From Capillidium heterosporum (taxonomy: Eukaryota; Entomophthoromycota; Entomophthoromycetes; Entomophthorales; Capillidiaceae): a stretch of 64,000 nucleotides of DNA. Under the pieces are notes generated by a model, which was not told the origin of the DNA, searched no databases, and saw nothing but the letters and a program-made list of their open reading frames with translations. The translations under genes and the position numbers were made by a program. Position 1 is the first letter of the stretch, and every line of letters starts with the position of its first letter. The stretch is taken from contig WBMQ01000007.1 of the NCBI GenBank assembly GCA_016630905.1, forward strand, positions 1,364,001 through 1,428,000. The letters are read 5' to 3'. Shown in pieces: positions 49,320 to 61,562 of the stretch.

Positions 49320-51745
49320 TTACCTATTTAGTAGAGCTTGCTTGAAAAATTCAAAATTTTTCTCCAAATCCGAGTTAGTTTCCAACCAACTCTTCAACTC
49401 CACCTCATCTTCACACATCAAAAGCTCGGTCAGCTGGAAGCAGTTTTTAAAAGGATCCTCCACCAGCTCAACGATCTCGTTGAAGTAAGTGAAGGTGGCG
49501 TTGAGGTCATTTTCCAACTTTATCACTCCATTCAAGTTGAACTTGCGGTCGTTCTGGGTTATCAGTTTGTAGAACTGTTGCGCTACCACCTCGCTGATTT
49601 TGAGGACCAGTTGATTGTAGTTGGGCTCGTTCAAATTGTTCTAAAGGAGGATTGGTTAGTATAGTAAATCATTTTAGATTACTTGAAAGGGCTGTAAGAA
49701 TAGGGAAAATCGGGTGGGAAGTTTCGTCGCAATAGGAGATGCTAAATCCTGGTTACTACTCTCATTGTTATTAAGGCCTTCATCGAAGCAGTAATTCGTC
49801 TCGACAGAAAGTTGGTTGAAGAAAGCTTCGATCTTGTTGAGGATGACATTCTCAACGAATTTAATTAGACCATCTACATTCAATGCGTTGAAAGTCTTGA
49901 TAAACGGCTTCAGTAGGTTTAAGCCTTCCACAAACTTATTTTTAACTTCAATGTCAAACTTGTCAGGCTTCATTAGCTTGTTGAGAACTAGCGTCATATC
50001 ATCCAGCAACCGAGTCAGATACTTGGAAGTAGCTAGAGAGTCGTTGAGCGCTAGTAACTTAACTTTGGTTTCAATCTCCAACTTGAGGATGAGGTTGGTC
50101 TGGAATTTGAGGTGAAGCTGCTTGAGCTGGTCAATGTAAATCTTGAGCGATAAATTGAAAGTCAATGGGTGGCAAGAGGTCATGGAGCGGAATATCGACT
50201 TCTTGGTCAAGAAAAACAAATCATCTATGAATGTTGAGTTGAAGTTCCCAGTTTCATACTCGTCCAGTTCAATTGCCTATTTGCAAGTGTTTTAAATATG
50301 CGATATATATAATTACTACTACCTTTTCTACCGATTTATCAAAATAGTACTTTTCAATTAAAGGGTAGGCTTCTAGTATAGGTTGAAAAGTTAAAAGCAA
50401 GTCCTTGGGCAGGTTCATCGATTCCCCGTCGACAATCTTATCCTAAGTAAAAGTAAATCACAGTCAATATATATAAACATTAATGCTTACCTTGAAAAGT
50501 TGATTCAGCTTGATGTCAAACAGTTGGAACTTCTGACATAGGTTGGCCAAATTGTTTAACAGGTAGTCACAGTCCACCAATGTCAAGCTGACTTCATCCT
50601 TGTTGTAGCTGTTGAAGTTGTTGAGGACCTTGAGATTCTTGTAGAAGGAGTTGTGGATGTAATTCAACTTGTTGTCCAGCTTATTATCCAACTTAAACTT
50701 CAGGATGAAGGGGATCAAGCTGAGGTGCAAATTCTTAACGAACGGTAGTAAGGTCGCTAGTTTCCAGTCCTTGGTATAGGAAATTTCGATTAGATCTATC
50801 AGCTCGATGGTCTTCTGGATACCAAATTCCAAACTTTTACTTAGAATCTCTACTGAGGTCAAAGCTATGCAGAAGTTAAGAAATTAGCAAAAAAATAAAG
50901 ATAAAAATACTTACTTTTATCATTGTTGAGTTCATTGACAAAGTTCTTGAATAAATTGATAAAGAAAGTTAAAGTTGCTTGCAGACCAAGTTCCATCTCA
51001 TCGACTAAAGGAAATTTATGTAAAGCATCGATAACCTTGTTGTTCTCCAAGTTCAACTGTTCAGTTAGATTTAGCAGTAGCTTCAAGCCTATAGCTTTCG
51101 AACCCTTCCAAAGTTTCTGTCTTCAAATAACTTTTTAAAGGCGAGTCTAGAATCTGTTTTGGCTTTAACTTTATGAAGTTGAAGCTGTTCATGTAACTAC
51201 TTTCTAGATCTTTGTTGGCGTAGTTCTTTACCAAGTTTTCGTATTCGTTCTACAAATTATAACTATCAGCAACAAATGTAAAATAAAAATTACTTCAAGT
51301 AGCTGCGTTTGTTTAATCAATCCAATAGCCTCTTTAATTTTATCCTAGAATTTAAATTTATAATATTAGCTTTGAGGTGTATGTAAAAAGTACCTGCTTC
51401 ATTTATAAGCTCCAGTATCGGCTTCAACACCACTTTCGTTTTCAGATTTACTTGATTTATGTTTTCGTAGCAAGTCAAAAAGTCTTCCTTTAGATTATCA
51501 TACTCCCTAAAAATATAAATTAACAAAATTTAAAGTTAACTACAAACTACATCAATTTCATCTTTAGATTATTACTGCTGTTTATACAATAGTTGGTAGG
51601 TTCAAATTGGCTACTGCTTTCTTCCAGCTTCCTTCTCTTCAACTTCGATAGCTTCAATTAACAACTTCAGTTCTTCAACATCTTGAATACCCTTTATTTC
51701 ATCCAAAGTTACTGTCCTTATATCCTTCTCTAAGTTGGCTGGCAT
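49320..51745 (-). CDS. COG4: Conserved oligomeric Golgi complex subunit 4 (COG4)
   Basis: Multi-exon gene starting at the ATG at 51745 (MPANLEKDIRTVTLDEIKG). COG is a Golgi vesicle tether. Recognised by the N-terminal coiled coil, DDLFFLTKKSIFRSMTS in the centre (about 50190-50240) and the C-terminal signature KFNLNGVIKLENDLNATFTYF. Two +1 frame changes are seen: GCT-G-GAA at 51622-51628 near the N-terminus, and TAT-A-GGC at 51087-51093 in the middle, the latter matching the Ty1-type AGG-C context. The exon junction near 51350-51402 can be read with either of two acceptors and is uncertain. Otherwise the coding sequence is intact and clearly under constraint. Confidence 0.75.
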
Positions 51746-52980
51746 AGTCTTTCAACTTGGTCACTAGATTGTTTTCTTGTAAAAGTGTAAAGTAGGCCTT
51801 TTGTTCTGTTTCAAGCTTGGCATTTGGAACACATCACATTTTCAAAAATTTATCCCACAACCAAACCCAATTAAATTGTCACCCATAGGTACTTGGAACT
51901 ACTAATAATTTCTGACCAATTATATCGAACCAAAAGGTAATTAGATTATTTTCCTATTGAATAGACTTGTAAAGTAGAATGATGAAATTTTTATTTGCAA
52001 ACTGTGAAAACCTTTGGGTTGCTGTTGCTAGTTACACATCTCTAAGAAGCCCTGACAATTAATTTACTTTTTCAAAATCTTTGCAGCTGTACATTTAATT
52101 AACATATCCTTCATTGTAGGTTTCAGCTCCTTTGAATAGCCACATTTGCTTCGACTAGAAGTTGCATTTATTTAGAGGTAATTTACCATTCTTTGCATTG
52201 TTTCTTTTTAAAATGATGAGAACAATTCTTTTAATTTACAATCTGTCAATCCGCTGAATGTGCCCAAGTTTGTTGGAATATTTGTTGAAGCAAAGTCTTC
52301 TGAAGTTTCTTATATTTATTTTACCATTCAAGATGTACAAATTCTAATCTTTATATTTTAAGCTTTAGGTTTTTGCCACTCGATAATAAAAGCATAATGT
52401 AGTGTAAACTTTTTTAGCCTTATACTTATATATTTCATCAGCTTTATTATCACTATATCAAATATTATTGTTAAACAGTATAATTCATCTAGTATAAAAT
52501 GATATGTATTGCTAATATTGATAAACATCATTCTTGAACCTTTACCACAATTTGAGTATTTAAGAACATATTCTCAACTTTTACAACTATCCTTCAGCTT
52601 CAATTTAGATACCTTCATCATATATGGCTCCATAATAAGATTGTAAGTTATGTCGACCGATTATTTTAATATTCCCTATAGATATTAAGTTATAACAATA
52701 GCTATATCTAAACATTAGTATCCTGAGCCTGAATGCTGCAGGAGGTAGGAGGTATACAACCACTGTGATGGCATCCAAATTTAGAAGCACTTATAAATTT
52801 CCACGGCCACAGATGAAAAGAATCAGTTTAACCAAATATCTATATTTGTGCTCAGCAACCATATGGCACCCTTTTGTCCGAACTTAGGCGAATGGACTTT
52901 ACATTCAACTTCAAATTAAAATAAAAGAGAATCGTAACTCTAGATACTAAATAAGCTTTTAGAACCAGCAGTCATTTATT
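51746..52980. other. AT-rich intergenic region
   Basis: About 1.2 kb between the COG4 start and the 3' end of paralogue B. No gene, RNA or repeat supported. Confidence 0.55.
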
Positions 52981-53244
52981 TCAACAGTAATGATATTTAT
53001 TCTTTCGGTACCTCTTCCTACAACTTTTGCATCGGGGTCTTGCTTCTCGAACCTTGAACAGACGCTCTGAAACCTGCTTGTACTTGTTTCGTTTCACGGT
53101 ATAGATGGGTTCCTGGACCGGCTTTAGTTTGGGCTGGAAAAGTCGATCCCAGCATCGAAGACAGGCACCTGAGTTACAGCCACAAGTAGTTGGAACTACA
53201 CTGTCACGGATCTTGATGTTGCAGATAAAACAGCTTTGACCCAT
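52981..53244 (-). CDS. Small cysteine-rich zinc-binding-like protein (paralogue B)
   Basis: An 87-residue intronless protein with the same cysteine positions as 45721-45984 (5, 8, 21, 23, 28, 31, 72, 75) plus one extra C-terminal cysteine. It is much more basic than paralogue A near the C-terminus (CKSCRKRYRKNKYHYC). The two copies are far diverged outside the cysteines and a few VPTTC / CW / LFK positions. Like A, it sits beside an AT-rich block. Function unknown; a nucleic-acid or protein-binding zinc module is plausible. Confidence 0.75.
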   Translation of the reverse strand: MGQSCFICNIKIRDSVVPTTCGCNSGACLRCWDRLFQPKLKPVQEPIYTVKRNKYKQVSERLFKVREARPRCKSCRKRYRKNKYHYC

Positions 53245-53539
53245 TTTAATTTATATAAGATTAGCTAAAATTGATACTTGTTGTTAAACCCAAAGTTGGA
53301 TATTGGGTTAAAAAGTGGACTATCTTGAAGCTTTTATAGTTGGATAGTTTGTTGCACAGCTCGATTCAGATGATAGGATGCTCTTCCAAATGGACATTTT
53401 GAGTAGATTTAGTTACAAAAACTACTGCGTCTCATTATAAGATTAGTTAATTGGTTATAAAGAGTTAGGCTGCGGGATTACTGGCTCAAAAGCTCAAAAG
53501 CTGCGGATAACTGAATTAGTCAGTAATAAAAGCTTTAGC

Positions 53540-55480
53540 ACAAACTTGACCTTTAGAAAAATATTTTTATTTAAGAATTTAACCAATATGGCATAATCAT
53601 CTGTCTCAGATTTAGAAGATGAGTTCTAAACTTTGCCTATACTATTCAAATATAGTTCTTAGAAAGGAGAATAATATTATAGATATATAGATTTATTAGT
53701 CCTATCTAATTTTTAAAACTAATAATCTCAAAGCTAACATTTTTATTTAGGTATTACTTATATCCACTTTAATACATTTTATTAAGCTATTATAGCCTAT
53801 AGAATACTTTAAGCCTTGAAAACTGCTAAAGATAAATATAGCTTCAATATACTTTTTATAATAATTTAATATATAATAAGCAAGTTTTATTTTTAAAAAG
53901 TCCAAAAATCAATATAATAACTTTTATCTTTATTCATTTTAATAAAAGTCTTATTAAATAGAAATTCAATAAAAAGTAATAAACAAAAAAGTAGAGTTTG
54001 TGAAATTAGCCTTGAAAGTTTACTTTTAGTAGTTTAGATTGGCTATTACAAAATACTTTCTTTAAGTATAAAATATTTAATATTGAAGTTTAAATATAAT
54101 TAGGATATAGTTTAAAAAATTTTGATTTTTATTATAAAATCAAATGGATATATATATCTATCTATAAATTAAAAAAATTTTTATTAATGGTAATTTTTAA
54201 AAACTTTAAAATTAGTAATAAAATAACTTTTTAACTGAAAAAGTTAAGCTTTAGTTAAATGAATATATAGTATATCAATTTAATAAACAAAGTAATTGAT
54301 AGTTAATTGAAATAAATAAATGCTATACTTTATATTATAGGTTTTAGATAATGTTTTATAAATGTTACTTTAGATTAATATTAAGTTACTTGTAGATAGC
54401 TACTCTTAAAAGCTTAAAACTTTAATTAAGCAGTTAGAATATCTATTAAGATTAGATTAGATAAAAGTGAAGAATAAATTATTTGAATATTTAATAATAA
54501 AAGTATAGATTTTTTGCAAATAATAATCTAAGTTTATTTTTATATTAGGCTAATTATTAAATGCTTTGAAATAGCTATAGTTTAAGTTATATTACTAGCA
54601 TTAGGATTTTTATTATTTTAAAAGATAATAAAGAATATTTAAAGTTAAGTGAAAAATAAAAAAGATATCTATTTAACTAAAGGTTTAGAAAAATAAGGAT
54701 ATAAAGGGGTATCTTAACTTAAGTTATTTTATTATAAATATATTTTAAATTAAAACATAGTAAAGAAGATAATTCTAATTTTAATACATCTTATATTATG
54801 TTCTATTAGTAAGAAAAGTTGTAGTATACTTTTAGTAATAGATAGTTAGCTTTAGAAAAGCATTTAATAAGTGTTTTTTGCTAGTACTAATAATATGTTA
54901 AATTAAGCTAAGCTTTAGATTTAAGATTAAAATAATAGTTTTAAGATTTTTAAATTTATAAAGGTATTTAACATATATTAATATATTCTTTAAGGATTGA
55001 ATAAAGTACTTATTATAAGTCTTAAAGTTATAGCAAGTTATAAAGTAGGTTTCTAAGCATTGTAAAATAATTTTCAATAGTTATCTTTATTATTATCTTA
55101 TTAATAAGCTTAAATCTGATTTTAGGAGATAAGTTTTTAGTTTATTAAAGCATTTGAGTTAACTGGCTTAATTATTAAAAGCTTATTATCATTACTAAAG
55201 TTAGTATTGTTATAAGCTTGGAAAGCTATTTTAAGGTTATTATACAAATCAATCTTAATTAATAATTTATTTTCTACTTTTAATACATCCTTTACTTAAA
55301 CTAAAAACTACTTAGTTACTTAATAATTAAAGTTACTAATAGTTAAATTTAACTATATTACTATTATATCTACATCTCTAACTATATTCAAACACTTTAT
55401 ATTAACCTTATAAACTCCATTCAGCCCAAAGCATTGTATATCAATATACTATAGCAGCACTTTCAACAAACTGACAAGTT
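53540..55480. repeat. Second extremely AT-rich degenerate block
   Basis: About 1.9 kb with the same TA-rich, CG-poor composition as 46020-49190 and no coding signal. Probably RIP-like decayed repeat DNA. No element family identified. Confidence 0.55.
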
Positions 55481-55849
55481 TTTCTAAAAATACAGGTATA
55501 CATATATATTGCAATCAAATGATACTAAGAAAGCTTGCTGTATATCTTTTGGACTTGTCAAAAGTAACATAAAGCTTGTAAGGGGAGGTAAATATGTTTC
55601 ATCCCAGGTATTTAGTTCACAATACCTTTAACCTTCACTTAAAACAAAACTTCAACAGGCTGGATAAACGTTTTGATTTATTAACCCAAATATTAAGTAC
55701 AAAAAAGCTGTTTTTATTAGCTCCACAATAGCAAAACCGATATCCGAAAAAACCTGTAAATCAGTCTGCTCATCGCTTTAAAATATAAATAGCACTTTAC
55801 TCATATAAACACTCAAAGTTCATCAAAACATGAAGTAAACTCCAGCGAA

Positions 55850-58025
55850 CTACCTAGCAAATACTCGTTTGAATTGGGGGAAGTGGAGTAGTACAGTTGC
55901 AGCTGGTGGGTTCTGAAAACTTGTATCAGAAGGTGATGTAACCTGTGGTTCTTTCAAGGCATCGACTACTTTGTCGCTACCTAAAGCCTCCATAGCCAAC
56001 TTTTTGACAGTAGGAGAGTAGTGATTATGCAAAATAGGCCATCTTATCTTGCTGAGATTAGAATCCAAACTGGCGAACATCTGCACCAATTTGGTCATAC
56101 CTTTGCGACACTGCGTTTGAACTTCACTTGGGACACCAGGTAGGACAATGGCAAAGTACAGGGCATAGGTAGCAGTTATAACGTTAAAATACCAAAAAGG
56201 TCCCGCGAACAGGTCCAGCAGTGGGCTCAAGAACAAGAAGATACGGGTCGTGAATAATGCAGCGTAAGTGGCGGTCGGATTGGCAAGTTGGGGCCGATCA
56301 CTAGCTGAACTATTAGCGAGCAGGCTGGGATAGGTCAATAAGATGATGGCGTTGTTACTTAACGTATGCAGTGCCATCCGAAAATAGACATCAGTAGCTT
56401 TGCTAGAGTTGGCTAAAGGTGGGTCGATCCACATATTTTTGACAGGGAATCGTTCGTTGATGAGGCGTCGCCACGTGGTTACATTATGCCAAAGCTCCTT
56501 CAGCTCAATTGCTCTCCCTTTATTCAAGTACCCTGTCTCCAGCTCTATGTTTATCTTGCGGTGTAAATTAACAATTTGACCCAACTTGCTAATTAAAAAG
56601 ACTTCCAGCAAAAACTGGTTATGTTGGTTCGTATTTAAAGCTTGCCACTCCAACCCCGAATGCCAGCAAGTCTTTGTTGAATATTTGTCAATGTCAAATC
56701 TATGTAAGGGACAGACTACCGATTGCCTTTCGACATCTACTAGAAAGTCGATAGTCTGGGGTTTTATGTTGAAAACTTTACCAACCATAAGACCAACAGC
56801 GAGATCGCTTAGGTAGAGCACCCACCAGGTTCGCGTCTCCATTTCTTTTTGGATATGTTGGGGTTCTAAGTTGCCGGAGTAGCTGGTTGGGAAATGTTGA
56901 ACTTTGCTTGTACCTAGTAGATTGGCAAGCCTATTTTCAAAACAAAAAGGAAAATTAGTTACCAACCTCAATAAAAATAATACAATATAGATACATAAAA
57001 GTATACTTAAAAATCCTTGCAACTATAATAAATGGATGCTATAGCAGTACCTGGAAGCAGTCACCTATAAATTTGGCAACACCAAAATTAATAAAATTTC
57101 AATTTCAACATTTAAATTTACCTATGAACTTAAAACCACCCCAACCGTCACCGTTCATATGACAGTAGAAATTCAAATGTAAATATGCTTGGACCTCGAA
57201 GTTGGAAAAGATAAACGGCTGGTAGTTTAACTCCTTGCAGGCCTTCTTGAAGAATATGTGAGCTAGACGGCTATAGTTTATTCGACTATCCTTACAGTAC
57301 TGACAAGCCAAGCATAGAACTGAGTAAAAGAGAGAGGCGTTCCGCCTCAAGTCGATCAAAAAAGTTGGCTTATATATCATAGGTAAGTAGGGATAGAACC
57401 AGGTTAGGTAATTGGACAGCATGTATCGCAAGTTTTTGGAGATGCGGGTATCTGTCCTATTGAGTTGAGTAAGGTGGTTGGGTGGTATCGTAAGTTCACT
57501 TAGCATATGGCTGTTAGTGACGTTGCTTAGATGAGCGTTGCGTAGCAGTTCATCTTTGAAAACTAAATTGTTGGCCAATTTCATATACTGCTCGGTAACT
57601 TCCATCAATTTGGCAACCAACTTGGCTTCCCGCTCCTGCTCCATCAACTTATTATCCTCCTCCTCAAAGTTAGTGAAATTTGGTTCGACAGCACAGGTAG
57701 GTCGAACTATGTTGACGGGTCGGTAGTTGCATTTGCTACCATTGTTAACGCATCGTGTACAGCTGGGTCGCAACCTATCGCATTTAGCTTTACGTTGCCG
57801 GCAGTAGTCGCAACTCATATAGTATACTTCCTTGTACCCTTTTGAAGAATCGTACTTGACAACACGCTGCACGTACATCTTGGCCTTTTGCACTTTGTTT
57901 GGGACGTTGGGGTGGTCATTGCTGATGAATTTGAAGGTCCGTTGTCGTTTCATCTCGAGTTTTGTAGTTTTGGGTGTCGGTGGTCTAAGTTGAACAGGGA
58001 TTGGAGCATTCGGTTCAACTTGCAT
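55850..58025 (-). CDS. Zn2Cys6 fungal transcription factor
   Basis: Three exons: 58025-57122, a 16-nt microexon 57022-57007, and 56930-55850, giving 666 residues in one continuous frame. The binuclear zinc cluster is CDYCRQRKAKCDRLRPSC followed by TRC and NNGSKC (about residues 80-107). After a short coiled linker, a fungal_trans-like middle region follows (YLTWFYPYLPMIYKPTF; RTWWVLYLSDLAVGLMVGK). With the microexon, the protein reads GGFKFIGVARIFKLANLLG, the expected helix of that domain, which supports the splice model. The ATG at 58025 was chosen because no upstream in-frame ATG is visible. Target genes unknown; the neighbouring secreted protein and DGAT2 genes give no clear clue. Confidence 0.85.
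57007..57022 (-). other. 16-nt microexon of the Zn2Cys6 gene
   Basis: Bounded by TTATATAG-like acceptor sequence and a GTATAC donor. It supplies five codons plus split codons that join FKFIG to LANLLG in frame. Skipping it or reading straight through gives stops. Seen directly in the frame logic; not confirmed by transcript. Confidence 0.7.
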
Positions 58026-58055
58026 ACTTTTATAAACTACTGGTAATGACAGCAA

Positions 58056-58993
58056 AGCAGTATGAGATGTAAGTCCCTTACTCTGGACTCATTTGATTTT
58101 GTTATTGGTGCATAAATGTAGCTCGGTGCATAAACTATTTAATTTGGCTTTTGGCAAGTCAATAACTAGTTTCTAAATTTTGTAAATGGTTTCCAAACTT
58201 GGCCTAGTTTTGTAGAGAAAGACGATATTGAGCTTTCCTGCTAATTTGGCTTGGTATCCACTCATCACTAAACTATGAAAAAGACGGGGTTTGAGGTCTA
58301 GATCTGAAGCGTAAATTAGACTTCTCTATGTCCTACTGTCTTCAGAACGGCTAAAGCAATGCTTCAATAAAAAAGTGCTTGGTACCAGTGGCTAATCTTG
58401 AATGTAGCTCAAAAATAGTATTGAGGTCTTGGGTCTATTTTTGCTGGGTGATTTGCCAGCATGCAAACTTTTGATATCTAACTGCTAGTAATCAGCAAAC
58501 AGCAAATTCTAAACTCCCTGAAGGAATTACAATTTATTTTAGGTTTGGAATAAATTTCGAAATCCATGTCAATATAGAAAGAAATATCAAATCTCTTCAT
58601 ATTAAAGAAATCACTCTGATACATCATGTAGCTATATTTCAAACCTATATATGCTTGATAAAAGTGAATACGAAACCTACAATAGCATTTCGAAATTCCT
58701 GCTTTGTAACAATCTAAAGGTAGTACTCAAATATTCAACTAACCAATACATCATATTCTTATAAATGAATTACAGGCATCTATTTTGGATACCAAAAACT
58801 ACAGTTGTCATCAATCTAACAATAGTATCAACAAAAACTTATAGTATTAGCCCAACAATTACAAAAATGGGGCTGAAATAAAGTGCTTTTGTCAAAATTT
58901 TATAAAGGATATTTATTGAAGCATCCCATCCTACAGTTAAAATATATCCAGTAGAACATATTCATCCACGCCACTATCCAAACCAACTGCATA
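58056..58993. other. Intergenic region
   Basis: Upstream of the Zn2Cys6 gene and downstream of the secreted protein gene. No feature supported. Confidence 0.5.
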
Positions 58994-59483
58994 CTAATTC
59001 ATCATCTTGACCATAAAGCCCCGCACCATCTTCTTTGTCTGATACTCAGCAGCAGTCTCAGCTATAGCCCGCTTGGCAGCCTGCGTGTAGGAGTCTTGAG
59101 CTTCGAGGCCACGCTTCTTGTAAATGGTAATATACCTCTTATAGCGCTTAACTGTCTTCTCCGATTGCTTCTTGGCCTCGTCGATATCCATACCGGTCAA
59201 AGCGTTGAACTGGGTGTTGAAAGTTTCCAATTTGGCTGGTAGGTCGTTGGGAATAGCTTCAACTGCCTTCTTGATGTTGTTGATATATAAACTGGGGTCC
59301 AAGTTGACTTCCCGTAGGTTGGCCAAGTTAGTCAGTAGCAGTTTTAAGGTACTTGTCCAGTTGAGCGTTGCCAGTTGAAGGCGAGCTGGATTTGGGGACG
59401 GTGCTGAGGTGACTCTGCTCGGTTGGTTTACATGAGATTAAAGTGAGGGAGAGTAAGCTCAAGGCTAAGTTGATTATCTTCAT
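58994..59483 (-). CDS. Small secreted helical protein with a +1 frame change
   Basis: The ATG at 59483 begins a signal peptide (MKIINLALSLLSLTLISC), followed by a Ser/Thr-rich linker. The first frame ends at TAA (59330-59328), but the +1 frame continues at once as a helical, Lys/Glu-rich domain of about 110 residues (NLANLREVNLDPSLYINNIK onwards) to a stop at 58994. The shift fits GAC-T-AAC at 59327-59333. The continuation has no start codon of its own in a good position, and the composition is uniform across the junction. No known family; effector-like or cell-surface protein is possible. Confidence 0.6.
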
Positions 59484-60332
59484 TATTTTGTTTGTTGCTA
59501 ACGACAGTAAAGTGTAATCCAACTTTTCTTGACCAACTTTTGAGTTATATGGATCGAATATCTTACATTTTCCCTTGTTAGCTTTTGTTCCGTCCTTGTA
59601 AATATATTTCGAGAGTTTAATTTAGCCGTCACCATAAAAACTCCTTATTTGGGCTTTGCAACTGTTGCGACCAATCGTATAAAGAGTTTGCTAGTTCTTT
59701 TGGGAATCGAGTAATAGATTAAATCTTTGCAATGTATTGCCGTTTTCTTTATGTTGCTGAGAAAGGCTATCTCACAGTTCTGAAATAAGGCATCAACCTC
59801 TAATATAACTCAAGATAAGTGACTACTTTAAATCGGAACATAGGTGGTAGCTAAAGTATCCCTGACCATTTGACAAGGTTTACAAGGATTAGTCTTTTCA
59901 TCACAGAAAACAGCAGTGCACATCTCTTATCGAACCTCCTTACAACAATCCTCAAGTTCGAGCAAAGCCAGCATTTACATTTATTTTCATCACATAGGAA
60001 TATAGCTACAGAAACAAATAGAAAGTGTGCATTTTAATACGCCTATATAGCCCAGCTTAGGTTAGTAGCAACTCAACTCAAAGTGAAGCTTTCAAAAGCC
60101 TTTAACCATAATTTACTTATTTCAAAGTATACCTTGACTCAGCTATATCCTTATTTTAATGATGATTGCCTTGCCATCAATCCATTGGAGCCTATGCTTA
60201 TCGTCCAAGTGAATGTATAAAGTTATCTAAAACAGACGAAATTGTGTCCAAATTTCAACACTATCCTAACAAACCGAATCTAAAAATAATATATATTTAT
60301 TCCTTTACTTCAACTCCATTAAATTAAATTAA
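59484..60332. other. Intergenic region
   Basis: AT-rich stretch between the secreted protein start and the 3' end of the first DGAT2 gene. No feature supported. Confidence 0.5.
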
Positions 60333-61562
60333 TTAAATAAACTTGAGTTGGGCTGGTGGACTCTCCCAGACCCAACCCGTTTCCTTGTGCCTCTGGTACA
60401 GATCGTTAAGTGCTTCCAAGTATCTGCCATGCATCTCTTTGACTTTAGCTTCACTAGGGTTAGGATCCTTCTCCACACGTATTGGCTTTCCAACGACGAC
60501 GGTGAGAGGTACACGATGTGGTATCATGCCCATACTGTAGGCGAAGATACCTCGACCATAAAAGGCAGGGAAGGTGAAGCCCAACGCCTTCTTGGCTAGC
60601 TGTTGGAACCGGAATAGCAAGGTACCGGGCTGGTTGTCCAACACATCGTACATCTGATTCTCACCAAACCCAAAGACGGGGACTAGGTCGGCACCATGCT
60701 TGATGGCTAACTTAACGAAGCCGTACCTCGAAGCTAAGACTAACTCGGCCTTGTCTGGTTTACAGAGTAAAGATTCGGCAGCACCGCCGACGACAATGGT
60801 GCAGGAGTGACCGGGCCCCTTGTTGAGAATATTGCTAATACTTCTTTTGCTGACGGAGGCCAAGTTCAGCCACAGTAAGACCTCTCTAAAGAATGGCAGC
60901 TTGAAGTTGACACTCAACGTCAAAAGTCGGTTATTGATGCCGGGGAACATCTCAGTGAAGTTGCAGCCATCGGTTGCTAACGTAGCAAAGGCTCCCGTAC
61001 TAATGATACCGTGGGGGTGGTACCCAAAGACGTAGTTGCGGCTAGGATCCAAGTCAGCCTCCTTGACCAAAGTGGCGGGGAAGAACTGGCAGTACCACCT
61101 CCACAGCGGTAATCTTTTGAACCAGAGCCAACCTCGAGATCCAGCTTCGGGGGCTGCATCGTTGAGGATAAATATTAAATAGATGATGAGGATGGGCCAC
61201 AGTGGTGGGTAGAAGCAGCACATAAAGAAGATGAGCTGCGTGTTGAGCATCAATGTCACCATAATTAGTTGGGCAAAGGTTTCGCGGCGACGGTGTAAAG
61301 GAACGTTGATGGGAGCGTACCCCTTTTTACGCAGCGGTATTTGAATCTTTTTGTTGGGTTCGCTGGCTTTGATGTCGGGTACCATTGAATCTTCAGAGGT
61401 ATCAGAGCCTAGCTCATCGTGGTGGTCGCTGGTAAAAATTTGGTTGTCGTGTGTGGTAGTGTGTTCATCTTCAGCCTTAGCAGCACTTTCTCCTACCTTT
61501 ATGCCATCCTTTCCCCTAAATCTCTGAGTACCTTGTTCACTGACTACCTCGTCTTTGGTCAT
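60333..61562 (-). CDS. DGAT2-type acyl-CoA:diacylglycerol acyltransferase (copy 1)
   Basis: An uninterrupted 409-residue frame. It makes triacylglycerol at the ER or lipid droplet from diacylglycerol and acyl-CoA. Motifs: two hydrophobic segments near residues 98-133, FFP at 160-162, the catalytic HPHG at 182-185 in GYHPHGI, RYGFVKLAIKHGADLVPVFGFGENQ, and the C-terminal RVPLTVVVGKPI. The N-terminal 80 residues are acidic and disordered. A TATATA element lies at about 61629, roughly 65 bp upstream of the ATG, as in copy 2. It stands in tandem with copy 2 (62511-63864) and shares a nearly identical stretch of more than 100 bp with it. Confidence 0.9.
   Translation of the reverse strand: MTKDEVVSEQGTQRFRGKDGIKVGESAAKAEDEHTTTHDNQIFTSDHHDELGSDTSEDSMVPDIKASEPNKKIQIPLRKKGYAPINVPLHRRRETFAQLIMVTLMLNTQLIFFMCCFYPPLWPILIIYLIFILNDAAPEAGSRGWLWFKRLPLWRWYCQFFPATLVKEADLDPSRNYVFGYHPHGIISTGAFATLATDGCNFTEMFPGINNRLLTLSVNFKLPFFREVLLWLNLASVSKRSISNILNKGPGHSCTIVVGGAAESLLCKPDKAELVLASRYGFVKLAIKHGADLVPVFGFGENQMYDVLDNQPGTLLFRFQQLAKKALGFTFPAFYGRGIFAYSMGMIPHRVPLTVVVGKPIRVEKDPNPSEAKVKEMHGRYLEALNDLYQRHKETGWVWESPPAQLKFI

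Noticed and set aside
51350-51410. A third +1 site in COG4
   Set aside because: An alternative splice acceptor explains the junction, so it was not counted.
57023-57050. A 28-nt intron in the Zn2Cys6 gene
   Set aside because: Too short compared with the other introns and gives a poorer protein than the 16-nt microexon model.
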